Below are positions 35,413 through 44,709 of a stretch of 64,000 bases of DNA, in pieces. The DNA is from Pseudomonas sp. RGM2987 (GTDB lineage Bacteria > Pseudomonadota > Gammaproteobacteria > Pseudomonadales > Pseudomonadaceae). Numbering within the stretch: position 1 is the first letter of the stretch; each line of letters opens with the position of its first letter. Location of the stretch: positions 44,337 to 108,336 of the forward strand of contig NZ_JALJDX010000212.1 in NCBI RefSeq assembly GCF_022952855.1, written 5' to 3'. A model generated the notes under the pieces. It searched no databases, had not been told where the DNA came from, and saw only the letters and a list, made by a program, of their open reading frames with translations. The translations under genes were made by a program, and so were the position numbers.

Positions 35413-38400
35413 ATGACGACTGCCTTCGATGCTCCACTGAACGAGTCCTTTCGTGACGCGATGCTCGCGCTGTATTTGCATGAGGCGGTGCCCAACGATG
35501 AGTACCTGATCGAGCAGGGACTGGCCGACCGGATCAAGACCGCCGAGGACCTGTATGAGTTCTGGTTGCTGGATGTACTGGTCAGCCAGGATGTGCCGAC
35601 CAGCCCGGTGGCCTGTGCCATTGCCAGCCTGCAGCAACTGGTCAACGGGATGATGCTGAACATGGAGCCCGGATACAGCGACGACAGCTTCACGGTCGGG
35701 CAGACCGAGGCCTGGCGCGCTGGTCTGAACCGCTACCCGATCTGGGCGGCTATCCAGCAGTTGCATCATTTCCCGGACATCTATCTGGACCCGACCCTGC
35801 GCCTGACCAAGACCGACAGTTTCGAGCAACTGGAAAACGACATCAACCAGGCGCAGATCCAACCCGACACGGTGCAATCGGCAGTGTTGGCCTACCTGGC
35901 ACGTTTCGAGGAAATCGCTAATCTGAAGGTCTGCAATGGCTATATCGACGGCGAAGACTTTGCCAACAGCACTTATTATTTCATCGGTAAATCCCCCGCC
36001 GAAAACGTTTATTACTGGCGCTCGCTGGATATGTCCCAACGCCCGGTGAGGCAGCCAGGTGTTGTTCCTGAAAAATACGACAAGCCCCTGCCCAATGCCT
36101 GGACGGATTGGAAAAAAGCCAATGTACCAATTTCCGAAAAGGCCCTGGAACACACGATCCGGCCATGTTGGTTCAATAACCGCCTGTTTGTGAGCTGGGC
36201 CGAGGTGGAGTACCAGGATCCGGATGTGATTGCGCCTGAAGGGAAAGCCGATATGGCGGTCAAGATTCGGCCACGGTTCTGTTTGTACGTCAGCTATAAG
36301 AAATACGATGACAACTGGAGCGCGCCGCGGGTCTATATCGACAGTTATTGCCAAACGCCCGCTCTGATCGCCAGGACGCCGGAAGAAATCGAAAGCGAAA
36401 CCCAGACCATCGCGGTGTATGACCACTCGACGTCACCTGAAAGCATGGTGCTTATGTTGTTTTCGAACTACCAACCCGATGACACGGATTCTACAGGCGA
36501 CAAGGACACGTACGATTTTCTCAGAACCGTGCGAATCGACAAAAACTTCAATGTGACGCCGTTGTTCCCTTCATTCGGGGTTGTGCCTAACGTCAAACCG
36601 GGCTTGATGTCACTGGCGCAAGAAAGTGGGGACGATAGCAAAGCGCATGTGCTGTATATCGGACATCTCTTTGCCAATGCCAGCCCGAATGTGCGCCAAT
36701 TTCAATATTGGCTTCCTTCCGGCACCCTTCAGTTCGGCGCGGTAACGCCTTATACCCCAGGAGAAGAAAAAGACACTTGGGATTTTGGTGGCTGGCAATC
36801 GAGGATCAAGGAAAGCCGGAAAGATATCGATGTCACCTACAATCGGAGCAGTTCCAATATAGAACTGACGGTCAGGCTGACGGAAAGTTTTAAGGGGGTC
36901 AATACGGTTGTCGTGTCCTTTCGCGAAAAGAAAGGAAGGGGCGAGCTTTTAAGACTTACGTTGGTGTATAGCGAGTCGGATCAGTCGCCACGTGGGACGC
37001 TTGCACTGCTTGACGGATCTACCCTGGAAGCCATCGGGACCGATTTCATGGCGGCGGTGCCGACCACTTATGAGTTTGACTTCAAGGACGGAAGGCACAT
37101 CGGGTTCATTTGCGACACCGATCTAGATAATCACTTTACAGCCCCCTCCATACCACAGGGTGGTTCCGCTCCCCTGGCGGGGAAACGGCTATCCTGGCCA
37201 TTCTTCAACAAGTCTATTCTTGGATTCAACCATTTCGATTTCTCAATGTTGCACACGGATTTCTATTTATGGAAAACGACCGGGGGCTCTGATGAGAGAC
37301 TGAAACTTAACTACACATCCAGAGGGGCAGTCTGGCCATACGGCTTCCAACTGTTCATCGCACACCCGATCGACGTCCAGTCCGACGAACTACCTGAAAC
37401 ATTCGCAGGAATGCGCGCACTGTATAACACCGGCACCGTCTACAGCTTGCCCAAGGATTCCACACTCACCTACTCATTCTCGATCGACCAAACTACCCAC
37501 CAACCTGATGGCTGGCCGGTGGATTGGCCTGCTGGCCCGGAAAATCTCGAGATTGCGCTCATTTACGGTGTGTTGGTCTTTGATGGGCGTTCCTCTCCTT
37601 GGACCCTCAAAGGCGGAGCGCTCAACGCCTTGACTATCGGTTGGGGAGAAGCGGTTGAAGCAGAGCCACAAGTTGCTCCGAGTATCAATAACCTGGATGA
37701 CAGCCCTTCGCTGGGTAACGCGCAATTTATTGACTTCACGGGTTCAAGCATCGCCATGAGCGATGGGCTGGAATCACCGGCGGTAAGTCGGGCCCCTATT
37801 CGCATGAACACTGTCTTCGCCAGGGAGCTGATCCAACTCGCGGAGACAGGCATGGAGCCTCTACTGAGGTGGGAAACCCAGACGCACCGGATAGAGCCGC
37901 CGATTCCCAACGATCTTGGCAGCGAGCCGATGGACTTCGCGGGCGCGTACTACCTGTATTTCCTCGAACTGTTCCTTTACCTGCCATGGCTGGTAGCTCA
38001 CCGCTTGAACGAAGAACAACAGTACGACGAGGCCAAACATTGGCTGTCTTATGTGTTTGACCCCATGCGCCAGAGTGTCGACCCGGGACATCCCGGCTAT
38101 TGGCAGGCAGTGCCGTTGGAGACCCCCGTATGGCCCGCCCCGGCAGATCCCAGCCAGGCGATTCTTTACCCGGACGATCCACACCAGATTGCCCTGGGTT
38201 TCCCGGTGCACTTTCGCAAAGCCCTGTACGGACTTTACATCGATATCGAAGGTAACCAGGCCGACCAGGCTTATCGAGAGTTGACGCCGGACGGGCTGGC
38301 GGACGCCAAACTGCGTTATGTGCATATCCTGGATTTATTGGGTAAGCGGCCAGATATCCGGCAGGCGGACGATTGGCAACCGATCACGCTGGACACCTTG

Positions 38401-40266
38401 AGTGGCGCGACGAATGCGGCGTTGCGTGGGTTCGAACAACAATTGGTCGAGACCCGGCGTCGCCTCCGGGACGATCCACCCTTGCGCATTGGCAAGACCC
38501 CGGCCTGGGAGGTCGCCCCGCTGCTGTGCTTGCGGCCCTATGCCGAGGACTCGTCCTTGTCGAGTGCCGATAACCCTTACTTGCGCCGGCCCTTCAACCC
38601 CGAACTGATCCAGCGCTGGGAACGGGCCGAAAGCCGCCTGTACAACCTGCGGCATAACCTCGACATGGGCGGTAATGCCTTGAACCTGTCGTTGTTCGCC
38701 GCGCCACTGGACCCGCGCGCTTTGCTGACTGCCTGGGGCCAGGGGCTGTCCGGCGCGGCATTTGACCGTCTGCTGAGTCCGCAAATTCCCCATTACCGCT
38801 TTAATTTCATGTTCGTCCTTGCGCAGAATGCGGTGGAGAGCGTGATCCAGTTCGGCTCGACGTTGCTGTCGTTGATTGAGCGCAAGGAGCAGGCGCAATA
38901 CCTGGAGTTGCAACAGCAACAGGCGTGGAATCTGGCAAAGGTGGCCTTGGACATACAAATCCAGGCCGGGAAGATCGATGAGGCGAACAAGAAGGCGTTG
39001 CTGGCCAGCCAGGCCGTTATCGCAGGGCGGGTCAGTTATTACGAAAAGTTGCTGAATGATGGCGTGAGCGGCAGGGAAATAGCCGCCGGAGCGGCTTTCT
39101 ATCTGGGTGGATTGGCCCAGACCGGGGCCTCTATTGTCCAGATGACGGCAGAAAACCTGAAAGGGGCACCGAACATTGTCGGCTTGGCAGTCGGTGGCCA
39201 ACGCCTCGAGGCTCCGGCTTATGCCGTCGTGGCCGGGCTTCAGGCAGCGTCGACAGCGCTCTATACCGATGGTCAGCTCATGGACCGTATCGAAAGCTAC
39301 CGCCGCCGCGCTCAGGAATGGACCCAGGCCCGCGACCAGGCAAAGCTCGAAGCCGAGCAGATCAAGGCGCAACTGGCCATGTTTGACGCGCAACACACCG
39401 CGACCCAACTGCAACTGCGCCAGGCGCAAACCGCGTTGGACCAGGCCAAGGCCACCCATGACTTTCTGTTGAGCAGCAATCGCTTCAGCAAGTCCCAGAC
39501 CTATGACTGGCTCAATAGCAAGTTCGCCAGTTTCTATTACAGCGCTTACAACACGGCACAGTCATTGTGTCAGGCGGCCGAATCCTGCTGGCAGTACGAA
39601 ATGGGCGATTTCACTCGCAGCTATATCCGTCCCGGCGCGTGGAACTCTACTTACCGTGGCCTGGGTGCCGGGGAAGAGCTGAAAATGAGCCTGCTGCAGA
39701 TGCACCGTGAGTACCTGCAAAACAATAAGCGGGAGCTGGAGATTCGAAAAACCGTGTCGCTGAAGGAGCTGAAGGCCAAGGACCCGAGTTCGACGATCAA
39801 CAAGACCTGGGAGGAAATCAAAGACGCGCTGAAGGCCAATGGCACCTGTGATTTCGAACTGACGCAAAAGATGTTCGACGACGATTACGCGGGACAGAAT
39901 CATTACCTGCGACGGATCAAGACCCTCAGCGTGTCCCTGCCTGTCACGGTGGGACCCTATACGGATATCTGCGCCATTATGAACCAGAGCTATAGCAAGG
40001 TTGAAATGGCGCCCTCCGTTGGCAACGCCAAGGAAAACCTGCGGGCTCATCAGCAAATCGCGCTTTCACATGGGGTTGATGACAACGGTCAGTTCCAGCT
40101 CAACTTTCAGGATGAACGCTACCTGCCGTTCGAGTACACCGGGGCCGTTTCCCGTTGGAGCCTGACCTTCCCCAACCCTGACGCCCAGGAGGCCATGCTT
40201 GAGTCCCTCACCGACATCATTATTCATCTCTCCTACACCGCCAGACGTAGCGAAGGCTCAGCGTGA
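35413..40266 (+). CDS. Tc toxin TcA subunit, C-terminal half (TcaB/TccB-like, pore and TcB-binding domain)
   Basis: This 1,617-residue protein completes the TcA pentamer. The first 150 residues (ESFRDAMLALYLHEAVPNDEYLIEQGLADRIKTAEDLYEFWLLD) are the ABC-toxin N-terminal region, followed by a neuraminidase-like/receptor-binding section (QLENDINQAQIQPDTVQSAVLAYLARFEEIANL and onward). Residues about 1160-1360 form long amphipathic helices broken by a hydrophobic Gly/Ala-rich tip (AAGAAFYLGGLAQTGASIV), as expected for the translocation channel. The final 260 residues (LKMSLLQMHREYLQNNKRELEIRKTVSLKEL ... VTVGPYTDICA) are the TcB-binding domain. The region around 36700-37500 has lower GC than its flanks. 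No stop or frameshift interrupts it. Confidence 0.92.
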   Translation: MTTAFDAPLNESFRDAMLALYLHEAVPNDEYLIEQGLADRIKTAEDLYEFWLLDVLVSQDVPTSPVACAIASLQQLVNGMMLNMEPGYSDDSFTVGQTEAWRAGLNRYPIWAAIQQLHHFPDIYLDPTLRLTKTDSFEQLENDINQAQIQPDTVQSAVLAYLARFEEIANLKVCNGYIDGEDFANSTYYFIGKSPAENVYYWRSLDMSQRPVRQPGVVPEKYDKPLPNAWTDWKKANVPISEKALEHTIRPCWFNNRLFVSWAEVEYQDPDVIAPEGKADMAVKIRPRFCLYVSYKKYDDNWSAPRVYIDSYCQTPALIARTPEEIESETQTIAVYDHSTSPESMVLMLFSNYQPDDTDSTGDKDTYDFLRTVRIDKNFNVTPLFPSFGVVPNVKPGLMSLAQESGDDSKAHVLYIGHLFANASPNVRQFQYWLPSGTLQFGAVTPYTPGEEKDTWDFGGWQSRIKESRKDIDVTYNRSSSNIELTVRLTESFKGVNTVVVSFREKKGRGELLRLTLVYSESDQSPRGTLALLDGSTLEAIGTDFMAAVPTTYEFDFKDGRHIGFICDTDLDNHFTAPSIPQGGSAPLAGKRLSWPFFNKSILGFNHFDFSMLHTDFYLWKTTGGSDERLKLNYTSRGAVWPYGFQLFIAHPIDVQSDELPETFAGMRALYNTGTVYSLPKDSTLTYSFSIDQTTHQPDGWPVDWPAGPENLEIALIYGVLVFDGRSSPWTLKGGALNALTIGWGEAVEAEPQVAPSINNLDDSPSLGNAQFIDFTGSSIAMSDGLESPAVSRAPIRMNTVFARELIQLAETGMEPLLRWETQTHRIEPPIPNDLGSEPMDFAGAYYLYFLELFLYLPWLVAHRLNEEQQYDEAKHWLSYVFDPMRQSVDPGHPGYWQAVPLETPVWPAPADPSQAILYPDDPHQIALGFPVHFRKALYGLYIDIEGNQADQAYRELTPDGLADAKLRYVHILDLLGKRPDIRQADDWQPITLDTLSGATNAALRGFEQQLVETRRRLRDDPPLRIGKTPAWEVAPLLCLRPYAEDSSLSSADNPYLRRPFNPELIQRWERAESRLYNLRHNLDMGGNALNLSLFAAPLDPRALLTAWGQGLSGAAFDRLLSPQIPHYRFNFMFVLAQNAVESVIQFGSTLLSLIERKEQAQYLELQQQQAWNLAKVALDIQIQAGKIDEANKKALLASQAVIAGRVSYYEKLLNDGVSGREIAAGAAFYLGGLAQTGASIVQMTAENLKGAPNIVGLAVGGQRLEAPAYAVVAGLQAASTALYTDGQLMDRIESYRRRAQEWTQARDQAKLEAEQIKAQLAMFDAQHTATQLQLRQAQTALDQAKATHDFLLSSNRFSKSQTYDWLNSKFASFYYSAYNTAQSLCQAAESCWQYEMGDFTRSYIRPGAWNSTYRGLGAGEELKMSLLQMHREYLQNNKRELEIRKTVSLKELKAKDPSSTINKTWEEIKDALKANGTCDFELTQKMFDDDYAGQNHYLRRIKTLSVSLPVTVGPYTDICAIMNQSYSKVEMAPSVGNAKENLRAHQQIALSHGVDDNGQFQLNFQDERYLPFEYTGAVSRWSLTFPNPDAQEAMLESLTDIIIHLSYTARRSEGSA

Positions 40267-40320
40267 ACGAACCATTGAGAAGATCCGTGTCGTGAAAATA
40301 GGCATCAACCATTTATCGGC

Positions 40321-40338
40321 GCTGTCATTTCTGACAGT
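40321..40338. promoter_or_regulatory. Lux/las-box-like palindrome upstream of tccC2
   Basis: GCTGTCA-TTTC-TGACAGT has perfect six-base arms (CTGTCA/TGACAG) and ends 60 bp before the tccC2 ATG, almost the same spacing as the site before the TcB gene. A similar sequence, CCAT(T)TATCGGC, directly precedes both. A weak -10-like TTACTG at 40362 would place the box near -44, typical of LuxR activation; this is inference. Confidence 0.65.
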
Positions 40339-40398
40339 AGTCGTTAGCGTGAGTCAGGCAGTTACTGGATTGACGCCATTGTGCGACGAGCCTGCGCC

Positions 40399-43248
40399 AT
40401 GCCGAGATTGACCGGCGATATTCATACTCACACACCGATACTGGCGGTCGTTGACCCCCGTGGGCTGGCGGTGCGGGCGGTTGCTTATTGCCGTTCCGTC
40501 GAAGAGGCGGAACCTGAAGAACGGATCAACCGCAGTGCCTATGACGCCATGGGGCGCCTGATCGAGCAGTGGGATCCCAGGCTGTGGGCACTCAGAGCAG
40601 AAGATGCCGCGACACCGGCTAACCTGATCAATCGCTATTCACTGTCCGGGAAGGTATTGGGTTCGATCAGTGTCGATGCAGGTGAGCGAATCAGCCTGTT
40701 CGGCGATGGCGATCAACCGGTCCAAACCTGGGACAGCCGAGAGACTGAGCGACGGGTCGAATACGACGATCTGCTGCGTCCACTGGCCGTTTACGAACAG
40801 GGCAAAGGCCAAGCCTCGCGTTGCACCGAACGGTATGAATACGCTGATGCCAGTGCCGATTTCGCCGCTCACAACCAATGCGGGCAAGTGATCCGACACG
40901 ATGATCCTGCGGGCACCCAGAAGTTGGACGAGTATGCGCTGAGCGGGGGCGTGCTCAAGCAGACCCGGCGCTTTTTGCGCTCGCTGGAAATGCCGGATTG
41001 GCCGCATGGGTTGCCGGAGCGCGATGTACTGCTGGAACCTTCGGAGCAGGCGGCGACCAGCACAACCCGCTTCAATCCGCTGGGCGATGTGCTGGAACAG
41101 GTGGATGCCAAGGGCAATCGGCAACTGTTCGATTACACCGTTGATGGTCAATTATTGGCGAGCCATTTGCACCTGAGCGGTCAGGCCGCGCCTCAAACCC
41201 TGGTGAATGCCATTACCTACAGCGCCTACGGCCAAGTTGAACAGGAAACCGCCGGCAACGGTGTGGTCAGTACGCTGACCTATCGTCCTGAAGACGGTCG
41301 CCTGACCCGACTTCAGGCTCGACATGGAGCCGAGGCGGCGCTGCAAGACCTGCATTACAACTATGACCCGGTGGGCAATGTGCTGAGTATCGAAGATGCA
41401 GCCCTGCCCATTCGCTACTTCGCCAACCAGCGAGTGGAACCGATCAACCGTTATGACCATGACACCCTCTATCAGTTGATCAAGGCGACCGGCTGGGAAG
41501 CCGGGAGCGTCAGCCGAGGGCCGCAATTCTACCGCTTCGCAGATCCTCGCGCAGTCGCCAACTATCAGCAAACTTACCATTACGACGCGGGTGGCAACTT
41601 GCTGGAACTGGTCCATGTCGGCCCGCAAAGCCACAGCCGCAAGCTGACGGCTGCGCGCTACAGCAACCGTTGCCTGCCCGACCTGAGGGACCGGCCACCG
41701 ACCGAAGAGGACATTGCCGCCGCTTTTGACGGCAACGGCAATCTGCTGGAACTGCAACCGGGACAAGCCATGAGTTGGGACCTGCGCAATCAATTGCGCG
41801 AGGTGCGCCCGGTCGAACGGGAAGGCGGTGACGATGATCGCGAACTGTACTTCTACGGCGGCGATGGAATGCGGCGACGCAAAGTCCGCTGCAGCCAGAC
41901 CAACGCCCGCTCGTTGATCACAGAGGTTCGCTATTTGCCAGGTCTGGAAATCCGTACTCGCGAAGGTACGGGCGAAGTGTTGCAAGTGATCTGCGTGCAG
42001 GCCGGACGCAGCGCCATGCAGGTGTTGCACTGGGAAACCGCACCGCCCTCCGGCATGAGCAACGATCAGTATCGCTACAGCCTGACCGACCATCTGGGTT
42101 CCAGCAGCTTGGAGTTGGACAGCGATGCCGAGGTGATCAGCAGGGAAATCTATCATCCCTATGGCGGTACGGCCTGGTTTGCCGGGCGAAGTGAGGTGGA
42201 AGCCAGTTATAAGACCGTGCGTTATTCGGGGAAAGAGCGGGATGCGACGGGGCTTTATTATTATGGGTTCAGGTATTACGCGAGTTGGTTGCAGCGGTGG
42301 ATTAATCCGGATCCGGCTGGACCAATAGAGGGATTGAATTTTTTTAAAATGCTTAAAAACTCCCCCATTAACCATATAGATATAGAGGGAGGAAATAGTT
42401 ATGACGTTATGAACGAACAAGAAGCATTGAGTGAGATTAACCTTGGGGCGCGGATCTTATCCCGCGGACTTGGAAATTTTCCAACTCACATTCAAAAAAA
42501 GGTCCAAGGTGCTATGGAACTCGGCCACGCCTGGCTGGATGAAACAATTGCAGACTTGAACTCGCAAGAAACCACTCTTTTTACAACCAAGGTGATGAAG
42601 TATATTTTTGGCTCAGACTATTCACTACCAGAAAACGACCCAGCAGGTTTAAAGGACCAGTTACTGGAAACCATGAAAGAACTGAAAACCTATATGAATC
42701 GATTAAGCACTGATGAAAACTGGAGGTTGTCGCTGACTGAGGTTGCCAGCCAAAGCTTTTCGGGAGTTACCGTTGATACGGCGGTTCAAGGCAACTCGAT
42801 TTGGCTGAGTCGGTCGTATATCGAAAACACCCACCCTGTTGGGTTAGCATCGACCATCTTACATGAAGCAACTCATTCTATGAGATCATTTAGTGACCGT
42901 GATTTCATCGATGACTTTTGGTATGTAGGCAAAGAAGCACCGAAGGCCAGCGCCACACCTGATGAGATCGATAGTTATATCTTTCAATCCTTGAACTCAT
43001 CTTTCTATCGCGTACGCAATGGATCGACTAATATTGAGCCTCCTTCCGAACTTAGCATGGGAGCGAGAACACGAGAAAATTATATACGACTAATTAACTC
43101 CGCCTTGAACGAAGTCGGCGAAAGACCCACATCAACCAGCGGTGAAAGGGCAAATATTTACCGAGAGGAAACCGGATTGCGCCAGTCCATTATCTTGCGA
43201 AACGCTGACTCCTTGACAACGATATTAAAAGTTCGGCACCGAACATAG
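40399..43248 (+). CDS. tccC: Tc toxin TccC subunit 2: RHS core with an HEXXH metalloprotease-like toxin
   Basis: This 949-residue protein shares the RHS/YD-repeat core of tccC1 (about 1-640) but not its C-terminus. After the core end (WINPDPAGPIEGLNFF) come about 305 AT-rich-coded residues with STILHEATHSMRSF: H822, E823 and H826 form an HEXXH zinc site. The nearby PDEIDSYIFQSLN may supply a third ligand, as in M35-like (deuterolysin/LysMc) peptidases. Proteolysis of a host target after TcA injection is inferred. The start ATG at 40399 has only a weak ribosome site; a GTG at 40381 is in frame. It lies 132 bp after the TcA gene with its own palindromic site, so it can be expressed separately. 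Confidence 0.9.
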   Translation: MPRLTGDIHTHTPILAVVDPRGLAVRAVAYCRSVEEAEPEERINRSAYDAMGRLIEQWDPRLWALRAEDAATPANLINRYSLSGKVLGSISVDAGERISLFGDGDQPVQTWDSRETERRVEYDDLLRPLAVYEQGKGQASRCTERYEYADASADFAAHNQCGQVIRHDDPAGTQKLDEYALSGGVLKQTRRFLRSLEMPDWPHGLPERDVLLEPSEQAATSTTRFNPLGDVLEQVDAKGNRQLFDYTVDGQLLASHLHLSGQAAPQTLVNAITYSAYGQVEQETAGNGVVSTLTYRPEDGRLTRLQARHGAEAALQDLHYNYDPVGNVLSIEDAALPIRYFANQRVEPINRYDHDTLYQLIKATGWEAGSVSRGPQFYRFADPRAVANYQQTYHYDAGGNLLELVHVGPQSHSRKLTAARYSNRCLPDLRDRPPTEEDIAAAFDGNGNLLELQPGQAMSWDLRNQLREVRPVEREGGDDDRELYFYGGDGMRRRKVRCSQTNARSLITEVRYLPGLEIRTREGTGEVLQVICVQAGRSAMQVLHWETAPPSGMSNDQYRYSLTDHLGSSSLELDSDAEVISREIYHPYGGTAWFAGRSEVEASYKTVRYSGKERDATGLYYYGFRYYASWLQRWINPDPAGPIEGLNFFKMLKNSPINHIDIEGGNSYDVMNEQEALSEINLGARILSRGLGNFPTHIQKKVQGAMELGHAWLDETIADLNSQETTLFTTKVMKYIFGSDYSLPENDPAGLKDQLLETMKELKTYMNRLSTDENWRLSLTEVASQSFSGVTVDTAVQGNSIWLSRSYIENTHPVGLASTILHEATHSMRSFSDRDFIDDFWYVGKEAPKASATPDEIDSYIFQSLNSSFYRVRNGSTNIEPPSELSMGARTRENYIRLINSALNEVGERPTSTSGERANIYREETGLRQSIILRNADSLTTILKVRHRT

Positions 43249-43283
43249 ACGCAGTAATACGTAGCAGAGGCTGTGAGTGGGGC

Positions 43284-44693
43284 TTACAACCCAACCAACC
43301 GCCCCGCCAACGCCTTGGCCTGACTCGCCACATCAGTCACAGCGGTACTTTCCCACCACATCCCCCGCAGCGGCGGACCCATGGCGAACAGCCGCTCGGC
43401 GGGTTCGCCTCGGGCGTTGAGTACCGCGCCGTCGGGCCTTGCGGCGATGCCCAGGGCCAGCGGGCCGGGTTGGATCATACCGCGAGCCAGCAGCTGCTGC
43501 GGCAACGGTCGCGCCACACGCCGCCAGTCATATTCGATGCCACTGGAGTTGATCAACGCAGCGCCCTGCACCACCGTTGTTCCAGCTTCGCCGCGCCGGC
43601 GGATGCGAATCCCCACCGTTCCTTCGGAACACGCCACCAACCCTTTGAACGACGCTGCTTGAATCCGCAACCGCCCTTCCTGGTGCAAACGTGCAACCAG
43701 TTCGGCGCTCAACGGCGGCGAGCGATGGTGATGGCTCTCCCACCATGGGCGGATATGCCGCACGAACTGCCGGCGCTGCACATCGCTGGCCTGGCTCCAC
43801 AAGCGCCCGATATGGGCACGTACCGTGTCCAGCGGAGCCTGCCAATCGATGCCTTGAGCCTGGGCCTGACGGCATTGCTGGCGCAACGCGCGCATCAGTT
43901 GGCGTGGCGAACGCAGGCTGTGATCTTCGGCGAGGAAATCCACCCATGTGGGCGGTTGGCGGCGCACATGCGGCAACAGCCCATGGCGGGAAAATATTTC
44001 GATGGGACCACGGTGCCCGGCCTGTTCCAGGGACACCACGGCATCGACCATGGTCAGCCCCGAGCCGATGATCAGCACCGTGGACTGCGGATCGAGCTGG
44101 CGCATCGCAGCCACATCCCACGGGTCGAGGGCGGCTGCGTTCAAGCCGCTGGACTCGGTTTGCGGCGTCCGCGCAGCCGGGAACATGCCCGTCGCCAACA
44201 CGGCGAAATGCCCGCGCAAGGCCTGGCCGTCAGCCAGGGTCAGCAACACCGCGCCATCGGAGAGTTGCAGATCCACCACCTCCCCACGCACGTGCTCGGC
44301 CACGGAGCCGTGCTGTGCGCCGACCGCCCGGGCCTCGTCCAGGCGCTGCTGCGCATACAGCCCGAATATTCCCCGCGGCGGAAACAGCTCGCTGACCGGC
44401 ACGTGCTGCTGGTCCGACTCGGGCCAGCCGCCGGCCTCGATGAAGGCGGTGAGCCATTGGGTCAGGTCATCGGCATTGTCCGGGTCGACGCTCATCCGCG
44501 CCGCGTTGCCGTTCAACGTGTGGCCCAGCTCCACGGCGCTGTAGGCCTCGCCTCGGCCCAGTTCGCTGCGTGGCTCTATGATCAGCACCTTGCGCCGCCC
44601 CGGAAGACGCAGCAATTGCGCCGCCATCAGCGCACCGCTCAGGCCGCCGCCGATAATCAGGATATCCGCGTGTTGCTCCGGTGCTGTGTGCAT
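43284..44693 (-). CDS. FAD/NAD(P)-binding oxidoreductase (NAD_binding_9 type)
   Basis: This 469-residue flavoprotein begins with an FAD-binding Rossmann motif, ILIIGGGLSGALMAAQLL (around 11-28), followed by the GRGEAYS and HTLNGNAARMSVDP blocks usual in this family. A second nucleotide-binding segment, VLIIGSGLTMVDAV, lies near residue 205. The C-terminus contains ERLFAMGPPLRGMWWESTAV. The ATG at 44693 is chosen because GGGGAG lies five bases upstream, in preference to an earlier TTG. It starts 16 bp after the XRE-cupin regulator gene and is probably cotranscribed with it. Family members are annotated in siderophore- or sulfur-related contexts, but the substrate is unknown. A fragment of its 3' end is repeated at 26675. 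Confidence 0.85.
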   Translation of the reverse strand: MHTAPEQHADILIIGGGLSGALMAAQLLRLPGRRKVLIIEPRSELGRGEAYSAVELGHTLNGNAARMSVDPDNADDLTQWLTAFIEAGGWPESDQQHVPVSELFPPRGIFGLYAQQRLDEARAVGAQHGSVAEHVRGEVVDLQLSDGAVLLTLADGQALRGHFAVLATGMFPAARTPQTESSGLNAAALDPWDVAAMRQLDPQSTVLIIGSGLTMVDAVVSLEQAGHRGPIEIFSRHGLLPHVRRQPPTWVDFLAEDHSLRSPRQLMRALRQQCRQAQAQGIDWQAPLDTVRAHIGRLWSQASDVQRRQFVRHIRPWWESHHHRSPPLSAELVARLHQEGRLRIQAASFKGLVACSEGTVGIRIRRRGEAGTTVVQGAALINSSGIEYDWRRVARPLPQQLLARGMIQPGPLALGIAARPDGAVLNARGEPAERLFAMGPPLRGMWWESTAVTDVASQAKALAGRLVGL

Positions 44694-44709
44694 ACCGCTC
44701 CCCAAGGAA

